Source: Fimbriiglobus sp. (lineage in GTDB: Bacteria > Planctomycetota > Planctomycetia > Gemmatales > Gemmataceae). Taken from it: a stretch of 51,650 nt of DNA. Under the pieces are notes generated by a model. The model worked only from the letters and a program-made list of their open reading frames with translations. It was not told where the DNA came from and made no database searches. Numbering within the stretch: the stretch's first letter is position 1; each line of letters opens with the position of its first letter. The translations under genes were made by a program, and so were the position numbers. Shown here piece after piece: positions 1-9,325 of this stretch. The DNA lies in NCBI GenBank assembly GCA_025362195.1, contig JANYHV010000204.1, forward strand, positions 1 to 51,650, read 5' to 3'.

Positions 1-732
1 GCCCGCAAGTGCTTCTTCCGCGGCGAACTCAAGTCCACCCAGGTCGTCTGCGTCGGCGAGGCGTACGCGATGACCGTCAAGGGCGTCGGGTACTGGTTCT
101 ACGCGTGGGCCGCCGAGACCGACGGGGCGGCGCTGGCCGGCGAGTTCGACGCCATGCGCGGCCGCTTCCGCACCCTCGACCAGCGGGAGAAGTGGGTCGG
201 GGCCGTCGTCCCGGAGACGACTTTTCGCAGCGTCAAGCCGGCCAGCCGGTTCCGACTGACCAGCCCCGAGAAAATCTGGGCCGCGCCGCAACTCGAACCG
301 ACCGACGAAGACCCGGCGGCGGAACTCCTCCTCAAGGGCGTCTTGAAGGGCCGCGGCCGCCGCGACTTCAACCCGGAAGCGCTCGCCGTCGTGGTGGTCG
401 TGCCCGGGACGGCCGAGGCTTACGACGTGGCCGAGGAGTACGTCCGCAAGCGGTTCACGCGCGACCCCAAGGTCTTCGGGCCGACGGCCATCACCGAAGT
501 CACCGGCGAACCGGTGGGGGACGCGCCGGCCGGTTCGGTCGGGATTCCGGCGCGGCGGTTGAAGGTCAGCCCCGGCGGGCCGGACGCCTCGAAGGTCGCG
601 GAAAAGTTGGTCGTGTTCGCGGCGATGAAGGCCGGCGACTCGGTCGTCGTCGCCGAAGCGTCTTGCCCGTGGAGCCAGAAAGAAGTCTGGGAGCGGCGGC
701 TGGTCCAATTCGTCGGCACCCTCCGCCCGTAA
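1..732 (+). CDS. Hypothetical protein, 3' part only
   Basis: The reading frame is open from the first base of the window, so the gene starts upstream; a downstream ATG at 70 is internal to the same frame and probably not the true start. The visible 243 residues include an alternating hydrophobic/charged segment (FRGELKSTQVVCVGEAYAM, then GYWFYAWAAETD), a central variable part and a C-terminal alpha/beta-looking stretch ending near VGTLRP. I recognise no catalytic motif, membrane segment or named domain. It ends 8 bp before the convergent stop of the PEGA lipoprotein. The reading frame itself is secure from codon use; the function is unknown. Confidence 0.7.
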   Translation, partial: ARKCFFRGELKSTQVVCVGEAYAMTVKGVGYWFYAWAAETDGAALAGEFDAMRGRFRTLDQREKWVGAVVPETTFRSVKPASRFRLTSPEKIWAAPQLEPTDEDPAAELLLKGVLKGRGRRDFNPEALAVVVVVPGTAEAYDVAEEYVRKRFTRDPKVFGPTAITEVTGEPVGDAPAGSVGIPARRLKVSPGGPDASKVAEKLVVFAAMKAGDSVVVAEASCPWSQKEVWERRLVQFVGTLRP

Positions 733-739
733 TCCCGGG

Positions 740-1306
740 TCACCGGTCGAGTCGGTCGGGCGGCAAGATGCCGCCGCCGTAGGGCAACCCCGGCCCGATC
801 GACGGCACGACCGGGTTCGTCGGCCCGGGCGTCGTACTCGGCAGGGGCGCGGCCGGTGCCCCGGCGGGCCGCGGGGCGGCGTCCTTCTTGTCCGGGAAGC
901 GCGACGGCGGCAGGGCCTTGCCCTCCGCGCGGATGCGCTCGGCGTTGGCGAGCAACTCGGCGTCCGACAGCGGCTGCAACGGTTGCAACGTCAAGTCGAT
1001 GCGCCGAACGTCTTCGATGCGGCCCGGGTACAGGGTCTCGGTGATCAGGTCGAACGGCGGGTACATGTACCACTTGGGGGCGAGCCGGACCGTCTGGGTG
1101 AGCGGCTCGTACCCCGGGGCGAGGGCCGAGACGGTGTAGTTCCCGGCGTACTCCCACCGCGAATCGACCGGGCTGGGGCCGAGCGGCTTGCCCTCCCAGG
1201 CGACTTGCGCCCCGGGCACGTTGGTCGTGACGACGAACCGGCGGTCCACGCACCCGCCGACCAGGGGCACGACCGCCGCCGCCATCAGTCCGTACCAGCG
1301 AGCCAT
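740..1306 (-). CDS. PEGA-domain lipoprotein
   Basis: A 188-residue envelope protein. The N-terminus (MARWYGLMAAAVVPLVGGC) is a short lipoprotein signal with a VGGC lipobox. Residues about 24-70 match the PEGA pattern: FVVTTNVPGAQVAWEGKPLG, then SPVDSRW and a tyrosine/glycine-rich strand (NYTVSALAPGYEPL). The C-terminal third is Pro/Ala-rich and low in complexity. PEGA domains are beta-sandwich modules found in surface proteins; no enzymatic role is implied. A GGGAGG ribosome-binding site lies just upstream of the start. It diverges from the secreted-protein gene at 1459. Family assignment is from motif reading; the cellular role is unknown. Confidence 0.75.
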   Translation of the reverse strand: MARWYGLMAAAVVPLVGGCVDRRFVVTTNVPGAQVAWEGKPLGPSPVDSRWEYAGNYTVSALAPGYEPLTQTVRLAPKWYMYPPFDLITETLYPGRIEDVRRIDLTLQPLQPLSDAELLANAERIRAEGKALPPSRFPDKKDAAPRPAGAPAAPLPSTTPGPTNPVVPSIGPGLPYGGGILPPDRLDR

Positions 1307-1387
1307 ACCGGCCTCCCCCGTCGCAGCAGTTCCGAACCGGCCCGCCCATACCCGCCCGGCAACCGCGAATCAACCGCAAGACTCGCC

Positions 1388-1415
1388 TGGACAGCCCCGC
1401 CGGGCACGCTATTCT
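1388..1415 (+). promoter_or_regulatory. Candidate sigma70-type promoter for the gene at 1459
   Basis: TGGACA at 1388-1393 and TATTCT at 1410-1415 are separated by 16 bp. This lies in the 152-bp divergent gap about 45 bp upstream of the ATG at 1459, which also has a good AGGAGG ribosome-binding site. Assigned by consensus only. Confidence 0.4.
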
Positions 1416-1458
1416 CCCGCGACTTGTAGACCCGGCGCGCATCCCAGGAGGGCGGACG

Positions 1459-2073
1459 ATGACACTCACGAAGCACCTACTCACACTGGCCGCCGGCGGG
1501 GCGCTGGCCGTCCTCGGCGTCGGCGCGGGCCTGTTCCTCGGGAGTTCGCCGCAGCCGGTCAAGGCCGGCGGCATCGACCGCTTCCAGGACTACGTCATGA
1601 CGACCGGGGCCGTGAGCTTGAGCGCCCGGTCGCAGGTGGACGGCGTCTGGATGCTCGACTACCGGTCGGGCAAGTTGCTCGGCACGTGCATCGACAAGAC
1701 GCAGGGCAAGATCGTCGGCTGGTCCGAGGTCGATCTGGTCAGCGAGTTCGACGTGCAACCCCGGCAGGACGTTCACTTCATGATGGTGACCGGGTACATC
1801 TCGGCCGGCCAGTCCGCGCTGTACGTCGCCGAGACGGTGACCGGCAAGTTCGGCGTGTACACGATGGCGGCCGGGCCGAACGGCCAGGGCGTGGCCATCC
1901 GCCGGCACGACCTGACGACGTTCCGCAAGATCGCCGACCCGGTCGCCGCCAAACCGGCCCCGGCGGCCCAGGGCGAAGTCGCACCGGCCGGCCGCGTTGC
2001 CCCGGCGAACGTCCCCGGCGAGCCGGTCACCCCGGCGGTGCCGGCCCCGGTGCTCGCGCCGGTCAAGAAATGA
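1459..2073 (+). CDS. Secreted or membrane-anchored hypothetical protein
   Basis: A 204-residue protein. Residues 1-35 form a hydrophobic export signal or anchor (LLTLAAGGALAVLGVGAGLF). A compact domain of about 110 residues follows, beginning IDRFQDYVMTTGAV; it holds several beta-strand-like segments (GVWMLDYRSGKLLGTCID, and KFGVYTMAAG). The last 45 residues are an Ala/Pro/Val linker. The central part reads like a small beta-propeller-like or lipocalin-like sensor domain, but I recognise no named family. The start is supported by AGGAGG seven bases upstream and a plausible promoter at 1388. The next gene, the antitoxin, begins 56 bp downstream behind its own putative promoter. Function unknown. 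Confidence 0.75.
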   Translation: MTLTKHLLTLAAGGALAVLGVGAGLFLGSSPQPVKAGGIDRFQDYVMTTGAVSLSARSQVDGVWMLDYRSGKLLGTCIDKTQGKIVGWSEVDLVSEFDVQPRQDVHFMMVTGYISAGQSALYVAETVTGKFGVYTMAAGPNGQGVAIRRHDLTTFRKIADPVAAKPAPAAQGEVAPAGRVAPANVPGEPVTPAVPAPVLAPVKK

Positions 2074-2100
2074 CACGCGCGAGCTTGTCCCCGGTACAAT
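2070..2100 (+). promoter_or_regulatory. Candidate promoter of the toxin-antitoxin pair
   Basis: ATGACA (2070-2075), or TGACAC one base later, precedes a near-consensus -10 TACAAT (2095-2100) by 18-19 bp. The antitoxin ATG follows 29 bp downstream of the -10. The -35 part overlaps the stop codon of the preceding gene. Confidence 0.4.
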
Positions 2101-2129
2101 GGCACGATTCGGACATCAGGGGCAAAGCC

Positions 2130-2414
2130 ATGAGTGCGTTGTTGAAGGGCGTCGTCCGTAACGGCCGCGTCGAACTTGACGGCCCGATCGACTGGCCTGA
2201 CGGGACCGAAGTCGTTGTCGCCTCCTCGGGGGAGACTCAGGGTGACGGCGTCATGACGCCCGCCGAAATCGAACGCCTCTTGAAAGCAATGCAGCTGCTT
2301 GAACCGCTTGAAATTCCCGACGATGTCGCGGCCGACCTGGACGCCTGGGAAAGGCAACTCGACCGCTACAGCGTAGACCACGCCGACGCCGAGAGCCACA
2401 ACGTGCCTAAGTGA
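2130..2414 (+). CDS. Putative antitoxin of a VapBC-like pair
   Basis: A 94-residue protein whose N-terminal 30 residues (KGVVRNGRVELDGPIDWPDG then TEVVV) follow the beta-hairpin pattern of AF2212/DUF104-type antitoxins, commonly paired with PIN toxins. The middle is predicted helical (MTPAEIERLLKAMQLLEPL), and the acidic C-terminal tail (DDVAADLDAWERQLDRY) would suit insertion into the toxin active-site groove. It overlaps the toxin by 4 bp (GTGA), so translation is probably coupled. The frame stays open far upstream, but the ATG at 2130 follows the TACAAT promoter and gives the usual antitoxin size. Antitoxin function rests on size, position and motif rather than on a search. Confidence 0.75.
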   Translation: MSALLKGVVRNGRVELDGPIDWPDGTEVVVASSGETQGDGVMTPAEIERLLKAMQLLEPLEIPDDVAADLDAWERQLDRYSVDHADAESHNVPK

Positions 2415-2827
2415 CCCGGTACATTCTCGACACCGGAATTGCCCGGTTGTACCTTGACCGCAAACGTGGGGTGTTCGAGCGGGCAGCGGCTGAGCTCGCC
2501 ATCGGCAACCGCGTGGGCGTCGCCGTACCGGTGTTGGCGGAATTAGCGTTCCGAGCTGAAGGCAGCCCGCACCGAGACCGGAACATTTTGCGTCTCCGTC
2601 AAGCGCTCGATGTTTGGAAACTGTGGTTGGTAGATGCTGCGGCGGCGTTCGAGTACGGCAGGATTGCGTTCTTACTGAAACGGATTGGTCGCCCAATAGG
2701 GCGGAACGACATCTTGATCGCGGCCGTAGCAATGTCACTCGGAGACACCACGGTCGTGACGATGGACGGCGATTTTGCTAATGTCCCCGGTCTAAGTGTT
2801 GAGAACTGGGCTTTGGACAACAAGTGA
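2411..2827 (+). CDS. PIN-domain ribonuclease toxin (VapC-like)
   Basis: A 138-residue single PIN domain. Acidic residues sit where the family coordinates Mg2+: D7 in YILDTGIA, a conserved Glu in VPVLAELAF, an Asp in GRPIGRNDILIAAVA, and the TMDGDF motif near the C-terminus. VapC toxins cleave tRNA or rRNA at specific sites and are held inactive by the upstream antitoxin. The start is a GTG that overlaps the antitoxin stop. A/T at third codon positions is more common than in neighbouring genes, consistent with acquisition by transfer. All four acidic positions appear intact, so the toxin may be active. Confidence 0.85.
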   Translation: MTRYILDTGIARLYLDRKRGVFERAAAELAIGNRVGVAVPVLAELAFRAEGSPHRDRNILRLRQALDVWKLWLVDAAAAFEYGRIAFLLKRIGRPIGRNDILIAAVAMSLGDTTVVTMDGDFANVPGLSVENWALDNK

Positions 2828-2862
2828 GTCGCGCGGCGGGCGGGATTCCGTAACATGCCCGC

Positions 2863-3717
2863 ATGGTCGATACGCACATCCACGTCGTGCCGCCGAACCT
2901 GCCCGGGGTGGGGTCGCTGAGCCGCGTGTTGCGCGACCCGGCCGACGACGTGGCCGCCAAACTCCGGGCCGAGATGCGGGCGGCCGGCGTCCACACCGTC
3001 CTGGCGATGGGCGAGTGGAACTGCCCGCCCGAAGACCCCCTCGGCGTCCGCTCGACGCTCCTGCTCGCGGACAAGGTCCCGGGGTTGAAGGCGATCGGCG
3101 TGATGGACCCGGTGCGGGGTGCCGACCGCGACCACGTGCGCGCCGTCGAGGCCGAGTTGAAGTTGGGCCGCGTCGTCGCCCTCAAGGGCTACCTCGGCTA
3201 CCTGCACTACGAACCGGCGCACGCCGGGTACCGGCCGTACTACGAACTCGCGGCCCGGTACAAGCTGCCGGTCGTCTTCCACACCGGCGACACTTACTCC
3301 CCGTATGCGAAGTTGAAGTTCGCCCACCCGCTCGGCGTCGATGAGGTGGCGGTCGATCACCCCGAGACGAAGTTCGTGCTGGCCCACCTCGGTAATCCGT
3401 GGCTGACCGACGCGGCCGAAGTCGTCTACAAGAACCTGAACGTCTGGGCCGACCTGTCGGGCCTCGTCGTCGGCGACGGCTCGCAGTTCATCGAGCCGGA
3501 GTTCAAGGACATGCTGACCGACCTGGGCCACGCGATCCGGCGGGCGTTTCGGTACGCCGAGCGGCCGACGCGGTTCTTGTTCGGTAGCGACTGGCCGCTC
3601 GTACCGATCGCGCCGTACCGGCAGTACATCGCGTCCTTGATCCCGAGCGAGTTCCACACCGAAGTGTTCGCGGAGAACGCGCAAAACCTCTTCCGCCTGG
3701 GCGATTCCCGGCCATAA
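2863..3717 (+). CDS. Amidohydrolase family 2 metal-dependent hydrolase (COG2159-like)
   Basis: A 284-residue TIM-barrel hydrolase. The metal-binding HxH is at residues 5-7 (MVDTHIHVVP). Further expected ligands appear as the His in VVFHTGDTY, the His in FVLAHLGNPW and the Asp in FLFGSDWPLVP. This is the layout of the aminocarboxymuconate-semialdehyde decarboxylase/uracil-hydrolase-like branch, in which a mononuclear metal centre drives hydrolysis or decarboxylation. There is no signal peptide, so it is cytoplasmic. The ATG at 2863 places HxH at the N-terminus as usual. It is followed after 35 bp by the radical SAM gene. The substrate cannot be deduced from sequence. Confidence 0.85.
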   Translation: MVDTHIHVVPPNLPGVGSLSRVLRDPADDVAAKLRAEMRAAGVHTVLAMGEWNCPPEDPLGVRSTLLLADKVPGLKAIGVMDPVRGADRDHVRAVEAELKLGRVVALKGYLGYLHYEPAHAGYRPYYELAARYKLPVVFHTGDTYSPYAKLKFAHPLGVDEVAVDHPETKFVLAHLGNPWLTDAAEVVYKNLNVWADLSGLVVGDGSQFIEPEFKDMLTDLGHAIRRAFRYAERPTRFLFGSDWPLVPIAPYRQYIASLIPSEFHTEVFAENAQNLFRLGDSRP

Positions 3718-3752
3718 TAGGGCGTCCCGTTTCGCCGGCCGTGGTCCCCGTC

Positions 3753-5606
3753 ATGCTCAACACCGCCCTGCAAGAAGCCGTCCTGCGCGTCCTGCCCCGC
3801 GTCCTCACCCCGGCGCAGTACGCCGGCGGCGAGTTGAACGCCGTGCGCAAGGACCACTCGCAGGTCCGCGGAAAGCTCTGCCTCTGCTTCCCGGACACCT
3901 ACGTGCTGGGCATGAGCCACCACGGCTTCCAGGTGCTGTACACGATCGTCAACGCCGACCCGCAGTGGGCGTGCGAACGCGCCTTCGCGCCGTGGCTCGA
4001 CTTCGAGCGCGAGTTGCGCGGCGAGAAGTTGCCGCTGTACGGCCTCGAAACCTTCACCCCGCTGCACCAGTTCGACGTGCTCGGGTTCAGCCTCCAGTAC
4101 GAGGTCGCGTACACCAACGTGCTGACCATGCTGGACCTCGGCCGCGTGCCGCACTTCAGCGACCAGCGCCGGGTCGGCGACCCGCTCGTCATCGCCGGCG
4201 GGCCGGGCGCGCAGAACCCCGAAATGCTCGCCCCGTTCGTCGATCTGTTCGTCATCGGCGACGGCGAAGAGTCCTTGCCGTGGGTCATGGACCAGTGGGT
4301 GACGCTGAAAGAGCGGGCGCTCCGCGACGGGGACAACTCGTTCGCCCGCCGCCAGGAGATGCTCGCCGAACTCGCCGGCCGGACGACTTGGGCCTACGCG
4401 CCGATGTTCTACGAACACGAGTACCACGCCGACGGTTCCATCGCGGCGGTGAACCGCACCCGCTCCGAAGTGCCGACCGAGATCACGTCGTGTACGATTA
4501 CGCAAGACTTCGACGACATCCCCCTGCCGACGAAGCCGGTCGTGTCGTTCGTCCGCACGCCGCACGACCGCATCGCCATCGAGATCATGCGCGGCTGCCC
4601 GCACCAGTGCCGCTTCTGCCAGTCGACGGTCATCAAGCGGCCGATGCGCTTCCGCAGCGTCGAGACGATCGTCGCCGCGGCCCTGGAGAGCTACCGCAAC
4701 ACGGGCATGAACGAGATCAGCCTGCTGTCGCTCTCGACGAGCGATTACCCGTACTTCGAGGAACTCGTCAAGCGGATGCACGAGGTCTTCACGCCGCTCG
4801 GGGTCAACGTCTCGCTGCCGAGTTTGCGGATCAACCACCAGCTGCGGACGCTCCCCGAATTGATGCAGGGCGTCCGCAAGTCGGGGCTGACGCTCGCCCC
4901 GGAGGTCGCGCGGGACGACATGCGCGAGCAGATCCGCAAGAAGATCTAGAACGAGGACCTGTACGTCGGCTGCCGCGAGGCGTTCAAGCACGGCTGGCAA
5001 AAGGTCAAGTTGTACTTCCTGATCGGCCTGCCCGGCGAGCGGCCGGTGGACCTCGACGGCATCGTCGAGATGGCCGACACGATCGTGCAGATCAGCAAGG
5101 AGGCGACCGGCCGGTACAAGGAGGTGACGGCGAGCGTGTCGAACTTCGTGCCGAAGCCGCACACGCCGTACCAGTGGAACGGGATGCAGACCCGCGACTA
5201 CTTCAAGTGGGCGGGCCAGTACATGCGGAGCCGGGTCCGCGAGCGCAGCGTCCGGTTGCGGCAGCACGACATCGAGACCAGTATGCTCGAAGGCATCCTG
5301 ACCCGCGGCGACCGCCGCGTCTCCCCAGGGTTGTACGAAGCCTGGCGGCGTGGGGCGCGGCTCGACAGTTGGCAGGAGTGCTTCAAGCCGGCCGTCTGGT
5401 GGGGCGCGTTCAAAGACCTGGGCATCGACGTGGATTGGTACACGCACCGACCGCGGCCCGTCGGCGAGCGGTTGCCGTGGGACCACGTGAACGTCAAGAA
5501 GGGGCGGGCGTACCTCGAAAAGGAGCAGGACCGCAGCCTGATCCAACTCGGCGTGATGGCCGAAGCGACCGGCCGCGAAGGGGCCACGGGGTCGTGCGGC
5601 GGGTGA
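3753..5606 (+). pseudogene. TIGR03960-like radical SAM protein interrupted by an in-frame TAG
   Basis: The frame from ATG 3753 (alternative GTG 3741) encodes a B12-binding-like N-terminal region (GKLCLCFPDTYVLGMSHHG, later VIAGGPGAQNPEML). The radical SAM core follows, with its CxxxCxxC cluster motif in RGCPHQCRFCQSTV, and then LAPEVARDDMREQIRKK. At 4947-4949 there is TAG. The same frame then resumes without any shift as NEDLYVGCREAFKHGW, KLYFLIGLPGERPVDLDGI and on to 5606, which is the expected continuation of the family. Relatives, as I recall them, carry Lys at this position (one change from AAG). Total length, about 618 codons, is normal for the domain. It is either a recent nonsense mutation, a sequencing error or a read-through codon. 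No separate DUF2344 partner follows. Confidence 0.8.
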
Positions 5607-5647
5607 CGTGCGGCATCTCACCGCAAGTGAATTCGCGTTGACGAACG

Positions 5648-5680
5648 AAGGGCGGCCGAGTGGCCGCCCTTCCCTGGTTT
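5648..5680 (+). terminator. Rho-independent terminator between convergent genes
   Basis: A perfect 10-bp stem (AAGGGCGGCC at 5648-5657, GGCCGCCCTT at 5662-5671) closes a GAGT tetraloop and is followed by CCCTGGTTTT on the plus strand. It sits between the radical SAM gene (plus) and the protease gene (minus). The T tract favours termination of plus-strand transcripts, though the stem could act both ways. Confidence 0.75.
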
Positions 5681-5700
5681 TCACGACGGCTCGGGCCGTG

Positions 5701-8700
5701 TTACGGCTTGGCCCGCGTCGGGTAGGCCGGCCGCTTGACCTCGGCCTTCGGCTGCTTCTTCAGGGCTTCGAGCGCGAGCGCGATCGCCTTCTCCAGTTGC
5801 GGGTCACGGCCGGCGATCACGTCCTTCGGCCACATGTCCACGTCGTAGTCCGGGGCGACGCCCTCGTTCTCGACCGTGAACCCCTCCTCCGGCGTCCAGA
5901 TGGCGAAGCTCGGGGCGGTCACCGTGCCGCCGTCCATCAAAACCGGGTAGCCGCTGATACCGACCAGGCCGCCCCACGTCCGCTTGCCGACGACCGGCCC
6001 GACCTTGAACTTCTTGAACATGTACGGCAGCATGTCCCCGCCCGACCCGGCCCCCTCGTCGGCGATCATCACCTTCGGCCCGAACACGGCCGCACTCGGG
6101 CTACGCCACTCGGCCCCGTACCGCGGTGCCCAGTAGCTGGCGAACGGCCGGGTCAGCGCCTCGATGTAGTAGTCGGCGATCTGCCCGCCGCTGTTAAACC
6201 GCTCGTCGATGACGAGCGCTTCCTTGTCCACCTGGGAGTAGAAGTAGCGCTTGAAGTACGCCACGCCTTGGGCGGCCGTGTCCGGGACGTAGACGTACCC
6301 GACCCGCCCGCCGGTCGCCGCCTCGACCTTGCGCAGGTTGCCCTCGACCCACTCGCGGGTCCGCAGCGGCAACTCGGTGGCCAGCGGCTCGACGGTCACC
6401 GTGCGGCTACCCTTGCCGTCCGCGGTCGGCCCGACGGTCAGTTCGACGGTCTTGCCGGCGGTGCTTTCGAACAGGCTGTACACGTCGGTCGGCGGCTTCA
6501 AGTCGATGCCGCGGACGGCGAGCAGGTAGTCGCCCTCCTTCACGTCCACGCCCGGGGCGGTGAGCGGCGACCGGAACTCGGCCGTGAAGTTCAGCCCGCG
6601 GAGGATCGTCTTGAACCGGTACCGGCCGTCGGCGACCTCGTAGTCGGCCCCGAGCAGCCCGCCGCCGACCAGCTTCTTCTCGACGGCCCGTTCGCCGGGC
6701 GTCGTGTAACTGTGGCCGACGGCGAGTTCGCTGAGCATCCAGCGGATGACCTTGTACAGGTCGCCGCCGTTGTTGACGTGGTCGAGCATCGGCTCGTACT
6801 TCTTCTCGACGGCCGGCCAGTCGGCCCCGTGCATGTTCGGGTCGTAGAAGTAGTCGCGGTTGACCCGCCAGGCCTCGTGGAAGATCTGCCGCCACTCGGC
6901 CCGCGGGTCCACGCGGACCTCGATGGCGTCGAGGTTCAGCTTGCCGCTGCCGGCCGGCCCGGCCGGGGCCGCCGCCGCACCCCGGCCGCGTCCGCCGGGG
7001 GGAGCCGCCGCCGCACTCGGCTCGCCGCCGCTGCCGGTGGCACTGCCGACGAACCAGTCGCCGGCCTGCGAGTAGAGAACCTTCTTGCCGTCCGCGGTCA
7101 ACTCGTAGGTGCCGACGCCGGGCTGCACGGTCGTGACCTTGCGGGACTCCACGTCAAACCGGAGCAGCGTCGAGCCACCGCCCTGGCCGCCGTCCGGGCG
7201 GGAGAGCATGAACACCTGGCCGGCGGCCCCGGCGTGCAGGCGGGCGTAGCTGCCGGCCGGGGCGGGCAGGGCGATGATCCGCTGGTCGATGCCGTCGAAG
7301 TCGATGGCGAATTTGACGGGGGGACCGGCCGGGGCCTTCTTGGGGGCGTCGGGCTTCGCGTCGTCGGCCTTCTTGTCCTCGCCTTCGGGCTTCGGGTCGT
7401 CGAGGCGCGGCTCGTCCTGCTTCGGGTCGGGGACCGGCCGGCCGTTGGCGGGCAGGCCCTTCTCCTCGTCGCTCTCCTTCAAGAACGGCGACGCCGTGCC
7501 CTTGCGCAAGACCGCCATGTAGACGGCGAACTGCGGCGGGCGGGCGTCGGCCGACGACTGCGAGAAGCCGTGCTTGCTCAGCCCGGTGCTGTCGGACGAC
7601 AGGAAGTACAGGTACTTGCCGCCGGCGTCGAAGGCCGGGTCGGTCGCCTCGCTCTTGCCGTCGGTCACGGGGAACGACTTGGCCTGGTCCAGCGAGTAGG
7701 CGTACACGCGGGCGATGTGCGCCGGGGTCTCGGCGGTGTACGTGACCCACTTGCCGTCGGGCGACCAGGCCGACGCCTTCGCGCCGCGGGTGCGGCCGTA
7801 CTCGTCGGTGGCGATCTTGGTCACCTTCCCGGTGGCCACGTCCGCCCAGAACAGCGAGGCGGCGTTGTCGGCGAACAGGAGTTTCTTCGAGTCCCGGGAC
7901 CAGGCGGCGTCGGAGTAGAAGCCGCCGCCGCTCAGCGCGATCGTCTTCTTCTCGCCCTTGCCGTCTTGAGGCGCGAGGACGAGGTGGTACTCGCCGCCCG
8001 CGTCCGAGAAGTAGGCGACGGTCTTGCCGTCGGGGGACCAACTCGGCCCGCGCTCGTGGACGCCGGTCGTGTTCGTTAAATTGCGCGGGTCGCCCTTCTC
8101 GGCCGGGACGGTGACGATTTCGCCGCGGAACTCGATCGCGACCCGGCTACCACTCGGCGAGACGCCGGCGTCGCGGACGTACTTCGCCCCCTTGGCGAAC
8201 CGCGGCCGGGCCTCCGGAGCGTCGGTGGAGATGGCGATTTTGAGCCGCGTCGGCGTCTGCCCGATCTTCATCGTGTGCAGCCAGCCGGCCTGCTCCAGGA
8301 TCAGCGTCTCCTTGCCGTCGTGGTTGATGTCGAGGACCGGGAAGTCCTTGAACGCGGTGACCGGCTTGACCCCGTCGATCGGCAGGCTCTCCCCGGTCGG
8401 CTTGACGGCGAAGACGTTGTACTCGCCGGCGCGGTCCGACCGAAAGTAGACGGTGTCGCCGACCCAGTTCGGGTCGAGGTCGTTGCACCGGCCCTTCGGC
8501 TGTGGGACTTCGACGACCTCGTGGGTCTTCACGTCGTACAGCCAGATGCGGCTGTTCGTGCCGCCGCGGTAGTGCTTCCACTGGGCCGTGGCGTCCCGGA
8601 CCGGGGTGTACGCGACGTACTTGCCGTCCGGCGAGTAGCACGCCTCGAAGCCCCACGGGATCGGCAGTTGCGTCGGCATCCCGCCGGCCAGGGGCACGGT

Positions 8701-9123
8701 GAACAGTTGGGCGTGCCGGCTGCTGTGCGCGTTCCGATTGGACGCGAACAGCACCGACCGACCGTCGGGCGTGAACCCGCGGACCACGTCGGCCGCGGGG
8801 TGGGTAGTGAGCCGCGTGGGGGTGCCGCCGGCCGCCGGCATGGTGTACGCGTCGGTGTTGCCGTCGTACTGCGCGCTGAACGCGAGGAGCGACCCGTCCG
8901 GGCTGAAGACCGGGTTCGACTCGACCCCGAGGTCGGACGTCAGCCGCCGCGGGTTCTTGCCGTCGGTGTCCGCCGTCCACAAGTCCTCGCCGTAGACGAA
9001 GGCGATCGCCTTCGCACTGATCGCGGGCATCGACAGCAACCGGGTGTCGTCACCGGCCGCGACCGGCGGGCCGACCGCCGCCAGACAGGCGACGGTGAAG
9101 GAAAGGTAGCCGAGCGTTCTCAT
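5701..9123 (-). CDS. Tricorn-like S41 family periplasmic protease
   Basis: A 1140-residue exported protease. The signal peptide is MRTLGYLSFTVACLAAVGPP followed by VAAGDD. The N-terminal two thirds are repeated PD40/WD40-like blades (FSPDGSLLAFSAQYDG, YSPDGKYVAY, SWSPDGKTVAYFSDAGGE, WSRDSKKLLF), forming two propellers. A charged low-complexity insert (about residues 540-600) separates them from the catalytic part. That part contains VGHSYT, a PDZ-like segment (VDVKEGDYLLAVRGIDLK), and the nucleophile motif ADEGAGSGGDML with Ser near 1027. The family Glu lies in VENEGVAPD near 1085. Tricorn-like enzymes degrade peptides, with the propeller acting as a filter. The longer open frame upstream of 9123 lacks a signal and is unlikely to be used. 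It stands alone, convergent with the radical SAM gene. Confidence 0.9.
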   Translation of the reverse strand: MRTLGYLSFTVACLAAVGPPVAAGDDTRLLSMPAISAKAIAFVYGEDLWTADTDGKNPRRLTSDLGVESNPVFSPDGSLLAFSAQYDGNTDAYTMPAAGGTPTRLTTHPAADVVRGFTPDGRSVLFASNRNAHSSRHAQLFTVPLAGGMPTQLPIPWGFEACYSPDGKYVAYTPVRDATAQWKHYRGGTNSRIWLYDVKTHEVVEVPQPKGRCNDLDPNWVGDTVYFRSDRAGEYNVFAVKPTGESLPIDGVKPVTAFKDFPVLDINHDGKETLILEQAGWLHTMKIGQTPTRLKIAISTDAPEARPRFAKGAKYVRDAGVSPSGSRVAIEFRGEIVTVPAEKGDPRNLTNTTGVHERGPSWSPDGKTVAYFSDAGGEYHLVLAPQDGKGEKKTIALSGGGFYSDAAWSRDSKKLLFADNAASLFWADVATGKVTKIATDEYGRTRGAKASAWSPDGKWVTYTAETPAHIARVYAYSLDQAKSFPVTDGKSEATDPAFDAGGKYLYFLSSDSTGLSKHGFSQSSADARPPQFAVYMAVLRKGTASPFLKESDEEKGLPANGRPVPDPKQDEPRLDDPKPEGEDKKADDAKPDAPKKAPAGPPVKFAIDFDGIDQRIIALPAPAGSYARLHAGAAGQVFMLSRPDGGQGGGSTLLRFDVESRKVTTVQPGVGTYELTADGKKVLYSQAGDWFVGSATGSGGEPSAAAAPPGGRGRGAAAAPAGPAGSGKLNLDAIEVRVDPRAEWRQIFHEAWRVNRDYFYDPNMHGADWPAVEKKYEPMLDHVNNGGDLYKVIRWMLSELAVGHSYTTPGERAVEKKLVGGGLLGADYEVADGRYRFKTILRGLNFTAEFRSPLTAPGVDVKEGDYLLAVRGIDLKPPTDVYSLFESTAGKTVELTVGPTADGKGSRTVTVEPLATELPLRTREWVEGNLRKVEAATGGRVGYVYVPDTAAQGVAYFKRYFYSQVDKEALVIDERFNSGGQIADYYIEALTRPFASYWAPRYGAEWRSPSAAVFGPKVMIADEGAGSGGDMLPYMFKKFKVGPVVGKRTWGGLVGISGYPVLMDGGTVTAPSFAIWTPEEGFTVENEGVAPDYDVDMWPKDVIAGRDPQLEKAIALALEALKKQPKAEVKRPAYPTRAKP

Positions 9124-9325
9124 CGGGAATCTGCTCCGCGGATCGAGGGGGTGGGCCGAGAGGTGAGGGCATGATAGGCGGGCACGCCGCGCGGCACCAG
9201 ATGTCGAAGGCGCGCGAAGCGTTGGACTTGACCGCCCCCCGCGAAATGGCATAAGCCCGGTCTCACGGCGTGCCGGTCGGGGGATCAGGCGCGCGGGATG
9301 GACTCGCTTCCACGGGGGGATTTCG

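Noticed and set aside
4947-4949. TAG read as pyrrolysine
   Set aside because: No pyl genes are in view, the lineage is not known to use pyrrolysine, and the enzyme family does not need it; nonsense change or error is simpler.
5608-8079. Long open frame on the strand opposite the tricorn-like protease
   Set aside because: It is Arg/Val/Gly-rich with no domain sense, and runs antisense to a gene with clear motifs; such frames are expected at this G+C content.
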